The notes beneath the pieces were generated by a model. The model was not told where the DNA came from. It saw nothing but the letters and a program-made list of their open reading frames with translations, and did not search any database. This document shows positions 15,126 through 25,135 of a stretch of DNA of 35,477 nucleotides, piece by piece. The position numbers and the translations under genes were made by a program. The DNA is taken from assembly GCA_031549495.1 (NCBI GenBank), contig JAVBPS010000035.1, forward strand, positions 1 through 35,477, given 5' to 3'. Numbering within the stretch: the stretch's first letter is position 1; each line of letters opens with the position of its first letter. The stretch is from JAVBOW01 sp031549495 (GTDB taxonomy: Bacteria > Bacteroidota > Bacteroidia > Bacteroidales > Rikenellaceae).

Positions 15126-18100
15126 ATGTCAATGTCAACGAAATTGAAAAGTGCGGTCAGGTCGCTTACCATGATCCTGTTCGCATGCCTCTGCCTCGGC
15201 ACCTTACCGGTTTCGGCGCAGGGAGGCCGGATCGAGATCTCCGGGAAGGTTACCGATGGCGACGGCGCTCCCGTGTCGGGCGCTTCGGTGATCGTGAAGA
15301 ACGAAACGACGGGCGGCGTTACAAACCGCGACGGGCGTTATACCATCTCGGCGGATCCCGCCGCGACCCTGGTGTTCTCGTTTTTGGGAATGGAAACCAA
15401 AGAAGTTCCCGTGGCCGGCCGCAAGGTCGTCGACGTGGTGCTTTCCGGCGCCGTCGCCGAGGTCGGCGAAGTGGTGGTGATCGGCTACGGTACGCAGTCG
15501 CGCTCCACGCTGACCACCTCCGTGAGCAAGATCAAATCGGAGGATATGGCCGTGCTGCCCACGGGCAGCCCGCTGGTCAATATCCAGGGGAAAGTCCCCG
15601 GCGTCGACATTCGGCTGAACTCCGGCCAGCCGGGCACTACGCCGTCGATCACCATCCGCGGGGGGACGAATGTCGCGAGCAATAACACCGCTGCGCCGAC
15701 GAGCGCACCGCTTTACATCGTCGATGGGGTGATCCGGCGCAACATGTCCGACATCAACTCCAATGACATCGAGTCGATCGAGATCCTCAAGGACGCCGCC
15801 TCGACCGCCATCTACGGTACGCGCGCCGGTAACGGGATCGTGATGATCTCCACGAAAAAAGGGAAGGCGGGCTATTCGAGCGCCAGTTTTACCTACAACC
15901 TCTCTGTCGAGACGCAGGCCAAACGCCAATCCCTGGCATCGGCGCGCGATGCCCTCTGGGCCGAGCGTAACGCACTGGGCAACATGTTCGTGTACGACGC
16001 CGCCCGCAAGAACAACTTCCTGAACGGCAGCTACAGCATGGGTACGGGCAATCCCCGCAACTCGCTCGTCACGACGGCCTTCCTCGATAAATACATTGCC
16101 GATTACGGACAGGCGTACGTCGAGGACCTGCTTTACAACCAGGGCTGGGAAACGATGATGGACCCGGCGACCCCCGGCAAACGGCTCATCTTCAAGGATA
16201 CCGATTACCAGGACGAGATGTTCCAGACGGCCATCAACCACAACTACAACGCCACCTTCTCCGGCGGCAACGAGAAAGGGACGGTCTACATGAGCATCGG
16301 CTACCTGGACCAGGACGGTATCGTGCTGGGCACGAGCTACAAACGCTGGAACGCATCGGTCAACGCTTCCTACAAGGTGACCGACGCCATCACCGCCAAC
16401 GCCAGCTTCGACTACGCCCTGCGTAAGAACACCGGCGTGCACAACGTGGAGCAGGTGCTGGCCCGCGGCCTGCTCATGCCGCGCACGATGCGCCTTTATT
16501 ATGAGGACGGCCTGCCCGCCCCGGGCGAAATGAGCTCTTCTTTCCGTTCGCGCACCCACCAGGTCTACTACCAGACCCGCTACAACGAAGTGGGCCGCAC
16601 GAATATCAACCTGGGATTCGACTGGAGGCTCGCCAAGGGTCTTAACCTCCGCCCGACCTTCTCCTACTCCCACGACGAGGGGCTGGACCATATTTTCGAG
16701 CGCCAGAACGAGATCACGACCAACCGCCCCGTCACCGCGAACCACGATTACGACCGTCAGTACCAATTCGAAACGGTGCTCAATTACACCAACACGTTCT
16801 GCCGGAAACACAATCTGGACGCCCTCGTCGGGGTCAGCTACCTCGACCTGACCGGATATGACCTGCACGTGACGGGCAACGGCGGTTCGTCGGACTACAT
16901 CGAGACGATCGGCGGCACCGCCCCCGAGAATTTCGCATTCGATGCGAATAATGCGGGCTTTACCATCCCCCGCAAAACGGCCAGCCTGTTCGGCCGCGTG
17001 ACGTATGACTTCGAACGCAAGTACCTGTTTTCAGCCAGTTTGCGCTACGACGGCTCGTCGCACCTTTCGCCCGACGAACGGTGGCGTCTCTATCCGGGCG
17101 TTTCGGCCGGTTGGAACATGCACCGCGAAAAGTTCTGGCAGCCCCTTTCGAAAGTCGTCAGCAACTTCAAACTCCGCGCGAGCTGGGGCTTGAACGGCAG
17201 CGAGACCAACCTCAATTACAACGACGTCTACGGCGTGTACAAAGCCGGATACGACTATGAAGGCCAGGCGGGTATCCTGAACACCACGATGGGCAACCTC
17301 GGCCTGACCTGGGAGCAGACCCGGGCGTTCGACGCCGGCGTCGAGATCGGGCTGCTGGACAACCGCGTCAACCTGGTCCTGGACCTTTACCATAAAACGA
17401 CTCAGAACCGTATCATCAGCAAAGACCTCGCGCATGAAACCGGTTTCGCCTCGATCAAGTACAACTACGGCGAACTGGTCAATAAGGGGATCGAGCTGGG
17501 GATCAACGCCACGGTGCTCCGTAACCGGAATTTCTCCTGGGAGAGCGCATTCACCTTCTCCTTCGTGGATACCCGCATCGGCAAACTGCCCTATAACGGC
17601 CGTGACAAAAACCGTATCGGCGGGGCAACCGTGTATGACGAGAAGAGCGGACAGTACATCGAGGTGGGCGGCCTGGCCGAGGGCGAACGTCCCTACGCGA
17701 TCTACGGTTACCAGATGGATGGCGTCTACGCCACCGACGCCGACGCGGCCAACGCGCCTTTCGACCGCATGACCGGTTCCTGGTGGCAGACCCCGGCGAA
17801 TTACACCCAGCAGAAGAGCGGCGGCGACGCGATCTGGCACGATTCGAACGGCGACGGCTACATCGACGAGTACGACATCGTCAAGTTCGGTTACATCACC
17901 CCCGACAAGATCGGCGCCTTTACCAACACCTTCCGCTACAAGAACCTCTCGCTGCGCGTGGCGATGGACTACGCCATGGGCCACATGATCAGCAACGACT
18001 TCAAGGCGCAGGCCAACGCCCACGCCCGTGAGAACTTCGCCATGACGACCGACGTGGTGGACGGCACGATGTGGCAAAAGCAGGGCGACATCGCCCGCCT

Positions 18101-18437
18101 GCCGCGCCTGTACACCGATTCCGACTGGCAGAACAAGCGTAACCACGGCCGTCCGGTGCCCTACTCGGGGCTGAACGTCGGTCTGGACCGCATGACCAAC
18201 TCGGCCTATGTGAGCAAAGGGGACTACCTGGCTTTCCGCGAGGTCACGCTGAACTATACGCTGCGCGCCTCATGGCTCCGCCACGCGAAGATCAGCGCCG
18301 TAGACCTGATGGCGGGAGTTTACAACCTCGGCTACTGGACCGCTTACGACGGCCTGATGCCCGAGCAGTACGGACCCGACCGGGGCAACTACCCCCGTCC
18401 GCGTACCTTTATGTTCTCGATCAAGCTTACCATGTAA
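15126..18437 (+). CDS. SusC/RagA-family TonB-linked outer-membrane transporter (NanO-like)
   Basis: Encodes 1103 aa, the normal SusC length. Signal peptide to about residue 31 ('PVSAQG'). A carboxypeptidase-regulatory-like domain follows (about 35-107, 'GKVTDGDGAPVSGASVIVK'), then the plug starting 'EVVVIGYGTQSR' with SusC signatures 'GKVPGVDIR', 'PLYIVDGV' and 'STAIYGTRAGNGIVMISTK'. The rest is a 22-strand barrel ending 'RTFMFSIKLTM'. It imports ligand captured by the SusD partner using TonB energy. With two sialidases alongside, the ligand is probably sialic acid or sialylated oligosaccharide, as for NanO of Tannerella. ATG 15132 is an alternative start. Confidence 0.95.
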   Translation: MSMSTKLKSAVRSLTMILFACLCLGTLPVSAQGGRIEISGKVTDGDGAPVSGASVIVKNETTGGVTNRDGRYTISADPAATLVFSFLGMETKEVPVAGRKVVDVVLSGAVAEVGEVVVIGYGTQSRSTLTTSVSKIKSEDMAVLPTGSPLVNIQGKVPGVDIRLNSGQPGTTPSITIRGGTNVASNNTAAPTSAPLYIVDGVIRRNMSDINSNDIESIEILKDAASTAIYGTRAGNGIVMISTKKGKAGYSSASFTYNLSVETQAKRQSLASARDALWAERNALGNMFVYDAARKNNFLNGSYSMGTGNPRNSLVTTAFLDKYIADYGQAYVEDLLYNQGWETMMDPATPGKRLIFKDTDYQDEMFQTAINHNYNATFSGGNEKGTVYMSIGYLDQDGIVLGTSYKRWNASVNASYKVTDAITANASFDYALRKNTGVHNVEQVLARGLLMPRTMRLYYEDGLPAPGEMSSSFRSRTHQVYYQTRYNEVGRTNINLGFDWRLAKGLNLRPTFSYSHDEGLDHIFERQNEITTNRPVTANHDYDRQYQFETVLNYTNTFCRKHNLDALVGVSYLDLTGYDLHVTGNGGSSDYIETIGGTAPENFAFDANNAGFTIPRKTASLFGRVTYDFERKYLFSASLRYDGSSHLSPDERWRLYPGVSAGWNMHREKFWQPLSKVVSNFKLRASWGLNGSETNLNYNDVYGVYKAGYDYEGQAGILNTTMGNLGLTWEQTRAFDAGVEIGLLDNRVNLVLDLYHKTTQNRIISKDLAHETGFASIKYNYGELVNKGIELGINATVLRNRNFSWESAFTFSFVDTRIGKLPYNGRDKNRIGGATVYDEKSGQYIEVGGLAEGERPYAIYGYQMDGVYATDADAANAPFDRMTGSWWQTPANYTQQKSGGDAIWHDSNGDGYIDEYDIVKFGYITPDKIGAFTNTFRYKNLSLRVAMDYAMGHMISNDFKAQANAHARENFAMTTDVVDGTMWQKQGDIARLPRLYTDSDWQNKRNHGRPVPYSGLNVGLDRMTNSAYVSKGDYLAFREVTLNYTLRASWLRHAKISAVDLMAGVYNLGYWTAYDGLMPEQYGPDRGNYPRPRTFMFSIKLTM

Positions 18438-18457
18438 TAACACAAACGACGAAAACA

Positions 18458-19930
18458 ATGAAAACCAGAATTATATCACTGCTTTTTGTGGCCGCAGTCG
18501 GCCTGACCGCATGCGACGACCTGCTGGATGTCGATACCGTATCCAGCATCTCCGCGGGCAACTACTGGGAAACGGAGAGCGACGTAAAAGGCTACATGAA
18601 CGGCGTTTACAACAGCTACCGTTCGCTGACCAACTCCGTGCGCTACGGCGAAGAGCGCAGCGACTCCTTCAAACCCGGTTTGACGAACATCGCCTCGACC
18701 TCGATCTGGCCCAACGTGATCTCGCCTTCGGACGGCTTCTCGTGGCGGTCGCTCTATTCGCTGATCCACCATGCCAACCTGCTGATCAAGTACACGCCCC
18801 CGATCGCGTTCCGCTCCGACACGGAAAAGAACGATCTGCTGGCGCAGGCCTATTGGATGCGTGCGCGCGCTTACCTGATCCTGATCCAGACCTGGGGCGA
18901 CGTACCCGTGGTGGTGAATCCGTCGGAAACCGACAAGGATCCGCTGGGACCGCGCATTGCAGCGACCGACGTGATGACCGACGTGATCCTGAACGATATC
19001 AACACGGCGCTTTCGCTCTTCCCTTCCGAGTCCATCTCCAACCGCAACCGCGCATCGAAAGCGGCGGCCTACTGCCTGAAAGCCGATGCGCTGGCCTGGA
19101 AATACAGCGTGCTGGGCGGTACGGCGCAGGACCTGACCGACGGCATCGCGGCGGTAGACCAGGTAGACAAGGCTTCCATCGCCACCCTGCTGCCGAAAGA
19201 CGACTACCAGAAGATCTTCGCCTCGAACAACAAGAAGAACAACGAGATCATCTTTTCGCTCTACCTGAAGAACCTCGAGTACACGGCCATGTACATCCGG
19301 CTGGTGACCCCCGACGCGCAGGTGATCCCGACGGTGATCAATAAGGACGAGATCCCTCACGGCACCAACCTGAGCGCGCGCGACGAATATGCGCCTTCGG
19401 TTGAAGTGCAGAACGCACTGAAAAAATACGCGGGTGATGTGCGCTTCGCGGCCAGCGTGGTTTACGGTTACAGCGACGCCGCCCGTACGACGATCGCCGT
19501 CACCTCGCAGAACAAATACAAAGGCACGATCATCGACCAGCAGCGCGTTTACGACGACGACATCATCGTGTACCGCCTGGCGGACATGCTGCTGCTCAAG
19601 GCCGAGATGCAGGCCAACCTGGGCGGTGCCAACGTGGCCAATGCCATCACGACCCTCAACCGCGTCCGCGACCGTGCCGGCCTGGCGGCTTACAGCGGCG
19701 CCACGGATCAGGCTTCGGTACAGACCGAGATCCTCGACGAGCGCTTCCGCGAACTCTGCTTCGAACTCAAGCGCTGGCCCGACCTGTTGCGCGCCCACAA
19801 CCTGGGAGTGATCGACATTTACCAGAAGGTGCCCCAACTGGTCGGAAAGACCACCCCGCTCTATCTGCCGATCACGGTCGAGATGATGTCCCTCAATCCG
19901 CTCCTGGAACAAACGCCCGGATATAATTAA
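18458..19930 (+). CDS. SusD/RagB-family glycan-binding lipoprotein (NanU-like)
   Basis: Encodes 490 aa, SPII lipobox 'GLTAC' (Cys19), then 'DDLLDVDTVSSISAGNYW', the usual SusD N terminus. The helical RagB/SusD core includes 'LLAQAYWMRARAYLILIQTWGDVPVV' and the C-terminal 'ERFRELCFELKRWPDLLRAH'; it ends 'EQTPGYN'. It forms the lid over the SusC barrel at the cell surface and binds the imported sugar. It starts 20 bp after susC. Specificity for sialic acid is inferred from neighbours. Confidence 0.95.
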   Translation: MKTRIISLLFVAAVGLTACDDLLDVDTVSSISAGNYWETESDVKGYMNGVYNSYRSLTNSVRYGEERSDSFKPGLTNIASTSIWPNVISPSDGFSWRSLYSLIHHANLLIKYTPPIAFRSDTEKNDLLAQAYWMRARAYLILIQTWGDVPVVVNPSETDKDPLGPRIAATDVMTDVILNDINTALSLFPSESISNRNRASKAAAYCLKADALAWKYSVLGGTAQDLTDGIAAVDQVDKASIATLLPKDDYQKIFASNNKKNNEIIFSLYLKNLEYTAMYIRLVTPDAQVIPTVINKDEIPHGTNLSARDEYAPSVEVQNALKKYAGDVRFAASVVYGYSDAARTTIAVTSQNKYKGTIIDQQRVYDDDIIVYRLADMLLLKAEMQANLGGANVANAITTLNRVRDRAGLAAYSGATDQASVQTEILDERFRELCFELKRWPDLLRAHNLGVIDIYQKVPQLVGKTTPLYLPITVEMMSLNPLLEQTPGYN

Positions 19931-19932
19931 GT

Positions 19933-21207
19933 ATGAAACTGAAAATCTGGATTCCAATTATTGTAGCCCTGCTGTCGCTTGCCGCGTGCGGCGGCGATGA
20001 GGGTAAGTCGGTTGTCCCGGATCCGACCAAACCGGTCGTCCCCCCGGTCGACCCCCCGGTCGATCCGGTGGACGAGCCGCAGGGACCTTTCGCGAGCCTG
20101 ACGAGTTTTGTCTCGCAGGCATACAAGCCCAACACCGATCAGATCGCCTTCTACCGCATTCCCACGATGGTGATCACCAAACGCGATGTGGTGCTGGTCT
20201 TCGCCGAAGGGCGCGTGAATAACTATGACGACGCGGGCAACATCAACATCGTGCTCAAGCGTTCGATGGACGGCGGCAAAACATGGCTGCCGCTGATCAC
20301 CGTCCATGATACCGACGGCATCTTCGGGGAGCCTGTTTCCGCCGGAAACCGCAGCCGCAACCCGTGCCCCATTTACCTGCCCAATGTAGGGCAGTACGGC
20401 CGGGTGGTCCTGGTCTGGTGCTACAACCCCGGACATACGGGCGATATAAGCGTTTACACGGCCTATTCCGATGACGAAGGGGCGACGTGGTCCACACCGT
20501 CGAACATCACCTCGTCGGTGGTGCGCAGCGAGTGGCGCTGGTATGCCACGGGACCTGTTCACGGCATCGTGATGCAACGCAATTCGGCCTATCCGGGCAG
20601 GCTCGTCGTCGCCTGCAACCATAACCTGCGGGGTAACGAGACGCAGAACTCGTCGCACGTCATCTACTCGGACGACAACGGGATCACGTGGCAAGTCGGG
20701 GGAAGCGTCCCTTCCATGGCGACCAACGAAGCGAGCGTGGTCGAGCTTTCGGACGGAAAACTGATGCTCAATATGCGCAGCTACAACAGCGGCAGCGCCA
20801 GCGAACACCGCAACGTCTCCATCAGTTCGGACGGCGGAGCGACCTGGGGCGCGGTGACGAAAGATTACACGCTTACGGAGCCCGTCTGCCAGGCGTCGAT
20901 CTTCTACTATGATTCGAACGGCACCGGCGGCAAGGGGCGTCTGTTGTTCACCAACCCCGGTTATACCACTACGGTCAGCCGCCGCCACGGCAAGATACGC
21001 CTGAGCAACGACGACGGGGCGACCTGGGCCAAATTCTTCCAGTTCACCTACGCCAACCACGTTGCGGGGGATGCGGTGGGATATTGCTCCTACACGGATA
21101 TCGCCAAATTCTCGAACGGCAAGATCGCCATCGTTTACGAAACGGGATTCAATTACAGTTGCGGGATCTATTACCGCACCCTCGACATCGGGGACATTAA
21201 CCAATAA
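19933..21207 (+). CDS. GH33 sialidase lipoprotein, compact form with Pro-rich linker
   Basis: Encodes 424 aa, SPII lipobox 'SLAAC' (Cys19). Residues about 28-50 are a Pro/Val/Asp linker, then the catalytic propeller without the extra N-terminal domain of the first sialidase. Arg75 is in 'YRIP', candidate acid/base Asp99/Asp100 in 'NNYDDAGN', and five Asp boxes are seen ('SMDGGKTW', 'SDDEGATW', 'SDDNGITW', 'SSDGGATW', 'SNDDGATW'). The nucleophile Tyr is in 'VGYCSYTDI' and the partner Glu in 'IVYETG'. It likely differs from the first enzyme in linkage or glycan reach. It starts 2 bp after susD. Confidence 0.93.
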   Translation: MKLKIWIPIIVALLSLAACGGDEGKSVVPDPTKPVVPPVDPPVDPVDEPQGPFASLTSFVSQAYKPNTDQIAFYRIPTMVITKRDVVLVFAEGRVNNYDDAGNINIVLKRSMDGGKTWLPLITVHDTDGIFGEPVSAGNRSRNPCPIYLPNVGQYGRVVLVWCYNPGHTGDISVYTAYSDDEGATWSTPSNITSSVVRSEWRWYATGPVHGIVMQRNSAYPGRLVVACNHNLRGNETQNSSHVIYSDDNGITWQVGGSVPSMATNEASVVELSDGKLMLNMRSYNSGSASEHRNVSISSDGGATWGAVTKDYTLTEPVCQASIFYYDSNGTGGKGRLLFTNPGYTTTVSRRHGKIRLSNDDGATWAKFFQFTYANHVAGDAVGYCSYTDIAKFSNGKIAIVYETGFNYSCGIYYRTLDIGDINQ

Positions 21208-21228
21208 TAATCGAAACAACGAAAGAAT

Positions 21229-22869
21229 ATGAAAAAGTTATGGTTCATTTGCACGGTCGGGACATTAATGGCTTTGATCTCGTGCAAGGACGATGAAACC
21301 ACCGCTCCTTTGCAGGCCGTCTTCACGTCCAGTACACAATCCACCGTTGCGGGTGAAAAAGTGACCTATTTCGATGAATCGACCGGCGATCCTGTTCGCT
21401 GGGACTGGGAATTCGAGGGCGGTACTCCCGCCACTTCGCAACTCTCTTCGCCGGACGTTGTCTATAACGCCCCCGGTACCTTCAAGGTTAAACTGACCAT
21501 CGGCCGCGGCGAACAGGATGTGGTCCTTGAAAAGACGAGTTTCATTACGGTGGCTTACCCGGGCACCGTGGTCGCCGATTTCAAACACGACATCGTTTCG
21601 GAAACCACTCCGCCCACAGCCTACGAGGATGATTTCATCCAGTTCACCGACATGTCGGCCGGCGTGCCCAACAGCTGGCAGTGGACGTTCACTCCCGAGA
21701 GCGGCACGCCCGTGACGAGCGCCGTGCAGAATCCCCGCCTGAAATTCGCAGCAGGTGTGTATTCCGTGACCCTGACGGTCAGCAACCCCAATGCGACCGC
21801 TTCGACCAAAACGGTTGCCAGTTTCTTCAAGGTCATCGACCCGAACGACGTGTCGGCCGACTTCACGTCCGTCTGCCCGAGGACTTACGCCGGCGGCCCG
21901 GGAGTATCGTTCGCCGACGCTTCGCTGGGTAACGCTCAGTCGTGGGAGTGGACTTTCGAAGGCGGAACTCCTGCCTCGTCGACCGTTCAGAATCCCACCG
22001 GCATCACCTACGCCGCGGCAGGCCGCTATAAGGTCACCCTGAAGGCCAGCAATCCCAACCGCAACAGCACTGCGACCAAGGAAGGGTTCGTGATCGTCAC
22101 CCCGGCGACCGGCATCCTGCTTTACCTGCCGCTGTACAGCAATGCGAGGGATATCAGTACCAATAACATTACCCCTGAGATCGTTACCCAGGGAGGCGGC
22201 ACGATCATCTACGAGAAGGACTCCTGGCAGACGGGAGGCTCCAGCGCCCGCTTCATCACTACCGACGGCAACGCTTCTGCGGCCAACCCGGTCGGCGGCT
22301 TCCTGAGCATTCCTTCCAGCGCCTCGTCCGTATTCAGCGGTTGCTCTTCCGGCTCATTCACGATATCGCTCTGGTCGAAGACGGCCAACACGGCGGCGAT
22401 CATGCACATGTTCCACATGGGGATCGGGATCACCGGCACGGCGACCTCAAACCAGTCCCAGATCTGGTTCCGCTACGACACCAACGCCTCGTACTATGTA
22501 CGCCTCGCGCTGGCCATCCAGGGACTTTCCGGCAACTGGACCGACTACAAAACCCGCATGACCGACGGCCGATGGCACCACTTTATCGCCGTTCGCGAAC
22601 GTACCTCCGCCAATCGTGAGATCACCTACATCTACCTCGACGGTGCAGAGGTGGTCAAAGTGGACAATGCGGTAGCCAAGGACATCCTGACCATGCCTTA
22701 CACGATCGGAGCGTCCCACGTGCTGACCGCTACCGCGCCGTTTGCCCTGGATAAGTACCAACAGTGGCTGATCGGCAACGTGAGCGATTATATCCACTGG
22801 AACCGCGCCCTCACGGCCACTGAAGCCCAAGCGCTTTACCAACTCTACGTTCCGCCCGTAACGCCGTAG
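21229..22869 (+). CDS. PKD-repeat and LamG-domain surface lipoprotein (probable glycan-binding protein)
   Basis: Encodes 546 aa, SPII lipobox 'ALISC' (Cys19). Three PKD-type Ig-like domains are visible (about 28-110, 113-206, 210-292), each with a 'W-W-F/T-GGTP' core and 'G-Y/F-K-V-T/K-L'. A concanavalin/LamG jelly roll follows (about 295-540) with 'SFTISLWSKT', 'GRWHHFIAVRE' and 'IYLDGAEV'. There are no catalytic motifs. At the end of a SusCD operon such proteins usually are surface glycan-binding proteins holding substrate near the transporter. It starts 21 bp after the sialidase gene and is followed by a strong terminator. Confidence 0.85.
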   Translation: MKKLWFICTVGTLMALISCKDDETTAPLQAVFTSSTQSTVAGEKVTYFDESTGDPVRWDWEFEGGTPATSQLSSPDVVYNAPGTFKVKLTIGRGEQDVVLEKTSFITVAYPGTVVADFKHDIVSETTPPTAYEDDFIQFTDMSAGVPNSWQWTFTPESGTPVTSAVQNPRLKFAAGVYSVTLTVSNPNATASTKTVASFFKVIDPNDVSADFTSVCPRTYAGGPGVSFADASLGNAQSWEWTFEGGTPASSTVQNPTGITYAAAGRYKVTLKASNPNRNSTATKEGFVIVTPATGILLYLPLYSNARDISTNNITPEIVTQGGGTIIYEKDSWQTGGSSARFITTDGNASAANPVGGFLSIPSSASSVFSGCSSGSFTISLWSKTANTAAIMHMFHMGIGITGTATSNQSQIWFRYDTNASYYVRLALAIQGLSGNWTDYKTRMTDGRWHHFIAVRERTSANREITYIYLDGAEVVKVDNAVAKDILTMPYTIGASHVLTATAPFALDKYQQWLIGNVSDYIHWNRALTATEAQALYQLYVPPVTP

Positions 22870-22883
22870 AACCGCATTCGTTA

Positions 22884-22918
22884 AAGAAGCCCGCACCGTA
22901 AGGTGCGGACTTCTTTAT
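22884..22918 (+). terminator. Rho-independent terminator of the sialic acid operon
   Basis: The stem AAGAAGcCCGCACC / GGTGCGGaCTTCTT (one mismatch) with loop GTAA is followed by a T-rich run. It closes the gntR-to-LamG transcription unit. Confidence 0.9.
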
Positions 22919-22923
22919 TTTCG

Positions 22924-22931
22924 TATATTTG
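22924..22931 (+). promoter_or_regulatory. -7 element of the GH42 gene
   Basis: TATATTTG matches TAnnTTTG exactly and lies 17 bp before the ATG. The -33 position falls inside the preceding terminator and does not match the consensus, so the promoter may be weak or need an activator. Confidence 0.5.
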
Positions 22932-22948
22932 TTCAAATCCTGTATGGT

Positions 22949-25045
22949 ATGATAAGAAGAGTTTTATTCATTGCGTCGGCCCTGGTGTTTTTTGCCTCGA
23001 ACGCCTGCATGGCCGCAGATCCGGGGCGTTTCTTCGACAACAAGGACCTGACCCTCTCCGGCACCTACTATTATCCGGAGCATTGGCCCCGCGAGCAGTG
23101 GGAGAGGGATATCAAGAAGGTGGCCGAACTGGGCTTCGGGTTCATCCATTTCGGGGAGTTCGCCTGGGCGGCGATGGAGCCGCGTGAGGGCGAGTACGAT
23201 TTCACATGGCTCGACGAAGCGGTGCGCTTGTCGCAGAAATACGGCCTGGAGGTTGTGTTGTGCACCCCCACGCCCGCCCCACCCGCATGGCTCAGCCAGA
23301 AGCATCCCGATATTATGTGCGTGACCGACGGCGGCCAGAGCCTGCAACACGGGGCGAGGCAGCCCGCCTCATGGGCCTCCGACACCTACCGTTCTTACGT
23401 GAGGAAGATCGTCACCGTCCTGGCCCAACGCTACGGAAAGCACCCCGCGGTGATCGGCTGGCAGATCGACAACGAACCGTCTCACTATAAATACAGCTAC
23501 GAATACAGCGACAACAACCGCGCGAAATTCATCGAATGGCTGCGCGCGAAATACGGCACGATCAGCAAGTTGAACGATGCCTGGGGTGCCGCTTTCTGGA
23601 GCGAAACGTACAACGATTTCGACCAGATCGTCATCCCCAACCCGCTGCGGCTCGCCGGTAAGGCCAACCCCCACGCGATGCTCGATTTCAAACGCTACAC
23701 CGCCGACATGGCGGCCTCGTTCATCAATTTTCAGGCGGATATCCTGCACAGCCTCATATCCCCGGACAAATGGGTGACCACCAACGCCATGCCCGCCCAC
23801 GCGGCGGTCGATCCGGCGCGCATGGACCGGTTCGATTTTCCGACCTACACGCGCTACCTGGTGCACGGCCAATACATGGGCCACGGTGAGCAGGGATTCC
23901 GGATCTCCAACCCCGAACTGATCGGTTGGAGCAACGACCTGTACCGCAACATGAAAGGCGTGACCGGCGTGATGGAGATCCAGCCGGGCCAGGTCAACTG
24001 GGGCCTCTATAACCCGCAGACCTATCCGGGCGCGGTACGCCTGTGGTATTACCATATCCTGTCCGGAGGGAACAAACTGATCTGCCACTACCGTTTCCGC
24101 CAGCCCCTGAAGGGAAGCGAGCAGTACCATTACGGAACGATGCAGACCGACGGGATTACCGTGAGCAGCACGGGGGAAGAGATCGTGCAATTCAACCGCG
24201 AACTCGCCCTGCTGCGCAAGAATTACGATCCCGCCGCCAAAAGGCCCGAAAGGCTCGAAAAGATCCGGACGGCCGTCCTCGTGAATCCCGACAACCGCTG
24301 GGAGATGGATTTCCAGCCGCAGACCGACCAGTGGAACACGGTCGCGCACTACGACAAGTATTACAACATCCTCAAATCGTTCGCCGCCCCGGTCGATGTG
24401 ATCGGCGAAAACGCGGATTTCACCCGGTGGCCGGTCCTGGTCGCCCCCGCTTACGAGCTTCTGGACGAGAAACTGATCGAACGCTGGACGCAGTACGTGC
24501 AGCAGGGAGGCCACCTGGTGCTGACCTGCCGCACGGGCCAGAAAAACCGTTATGCGCATCTGTGGGAGAGCAAACTTTCCCAGCCGATATACGGGCTGAT
24601 CGGCGCGCGCGAGCTGTTCTTCGACCACATGCCGCCCGACGCCTGGGCGTCGGTCAAGGCGGGCGCCGACACCTACCGCTGGAACAACTGGGCGGACGTT
24701 GTCACCCCGGACGGAACCTCCGATGTCTGGGCCGTGTACAGCGACCAGTTCTACGCCGGCCGGGCCGCGGTGCTTCATAAGCGGATCGGTAAGGGAAGCG
24801 TTACCTATATCGGGGTGGACAGCGATGACGCCGAACTCGAAAAAGCCGTACTGAAGCGGGTGTACGCCGGCGTGGGCGAGGTCTACGACCTGCCCGCGGG
24901 AATCGTCCTCGAATGGCGTGATGGCTTCTGGTACGGCCTGAACTACACCTCACAACCGTTCCGGTTCCCGGTGCCGGCAAATGCGAAAGTTTTGATAGGC
25001 ACGCCCGAAACACCCGTTGCGGGAGTCGTGGTCTGGAAGCAGTAA
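22949..25045 (+). CDS. GH42 beta-galactosidase, exported
   Basis: Encodes 698 aa with an N-terminal signal sequence (about 1-23). The GH42 catalytic barrel spans about 35-400: 'YYPEHWPREQWERDIKKV', 'HFGEFAWAAMEP', acid/base Glu176 in 'WQIDNEPSHY', and nucleophile Glu343 in 'VMEIQPGQVNWG'. A trimerisation-type domain (about 440-630) and a small C-terminal beta domain follow. It would remove terminal beta-galactose, which is exposed on mucin or milk glycans once sialic acid is removed, so it complements the upstream sialidases. Its last bases are duplicated at 26431-26448. Export to the periplasm rather than lipidation is favoured. Confidence 0.93.
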   Translation: MIRRVLFIASALVFFASNACMAADPGRFFDNKDLTLSGTYYYPEHWPREQWERDIKKVAELGFGFIHFGEFAWAAMEPREGEYDFTWLDEAVRLSQKYGLEVVLCTPTPAPPAWLSQKHPDIMCVTDGGQSLQHGARQPASWASDTYRSYVRKIVTVLAQRYGKHPAVIGWQIDNEPSHYKYSYEYSDNNRAKFIEWLRAKYGTISKLNDAWGAAFWSETYNDFDQIVIPNPLRLAGKANPHAMLDFKRYTADMAASFINFQADILHSLISPDKWVTTNAMPAHAAVDPARMDRFDFPTYTRYLVHGQYMGHGEQGFRISNPELIGWSNDLYRNMKGVTGVMEIQPGQVNWGLYNPQTYPGAVRLWYYHILSGGNKLICHYRFRQPLKGSEQYHYGTMQTDGITVSSTGEEIVQFNRELALLRKNYDPAAKRPERLEKIRTAVLVNPDNRWEMDFQPQTDQWNTVAHYDKYYNILKSFAAPVDVIGENADFTRWPVLVAPAYELLDEKLIERWTQYVQQGGHLVLTCRTGQKNRYAHLWESKLSQPIYGLIGARELFFDHMPPDAWASVKAGADTYRWNNWADVVTPDGTSDVWAVYSDQFYAGRAAVLHKRIGKGSVTYIGVDSDDAELEKAVLKRVYAGVGEVYDLPAGIVLEWRDGFWYGLNYTSQPFRFPVPANAKVLIGTPETPVAGVVVWKQ

Positions 25046-25065
25046 CCGCCGGGGCGTATGTTTTA

Positions 25066-25103
25066 AGAGCGCCGAAGAGTTGAAACTCTTCGGCGCTCTT
25101 TAT
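25066..25103. terminator. Bidirectional Rho-independent terminator
   Basis: Perfect 15-bp stem 25066-25080 / 25085-25099 with loop TGAA. T-rich tails lie on both sides, so it can serve the GH42 gene and the convergent LRR gene. Confidence 0.88.
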
Positions 25104-25135
25104 TTTGGCTGCCCGGCGCAACGGCGTTGCTGTTG

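Noticed and set aside
15204..16868. 554-codon open frame on the minus strand
   Set aside because: Antisense shadow of susC; Val/Asp/His-rich product without family features.
18476..19957. 493-codon open frame on the minus strand
   Set aside because: Antisense shadow of susD.
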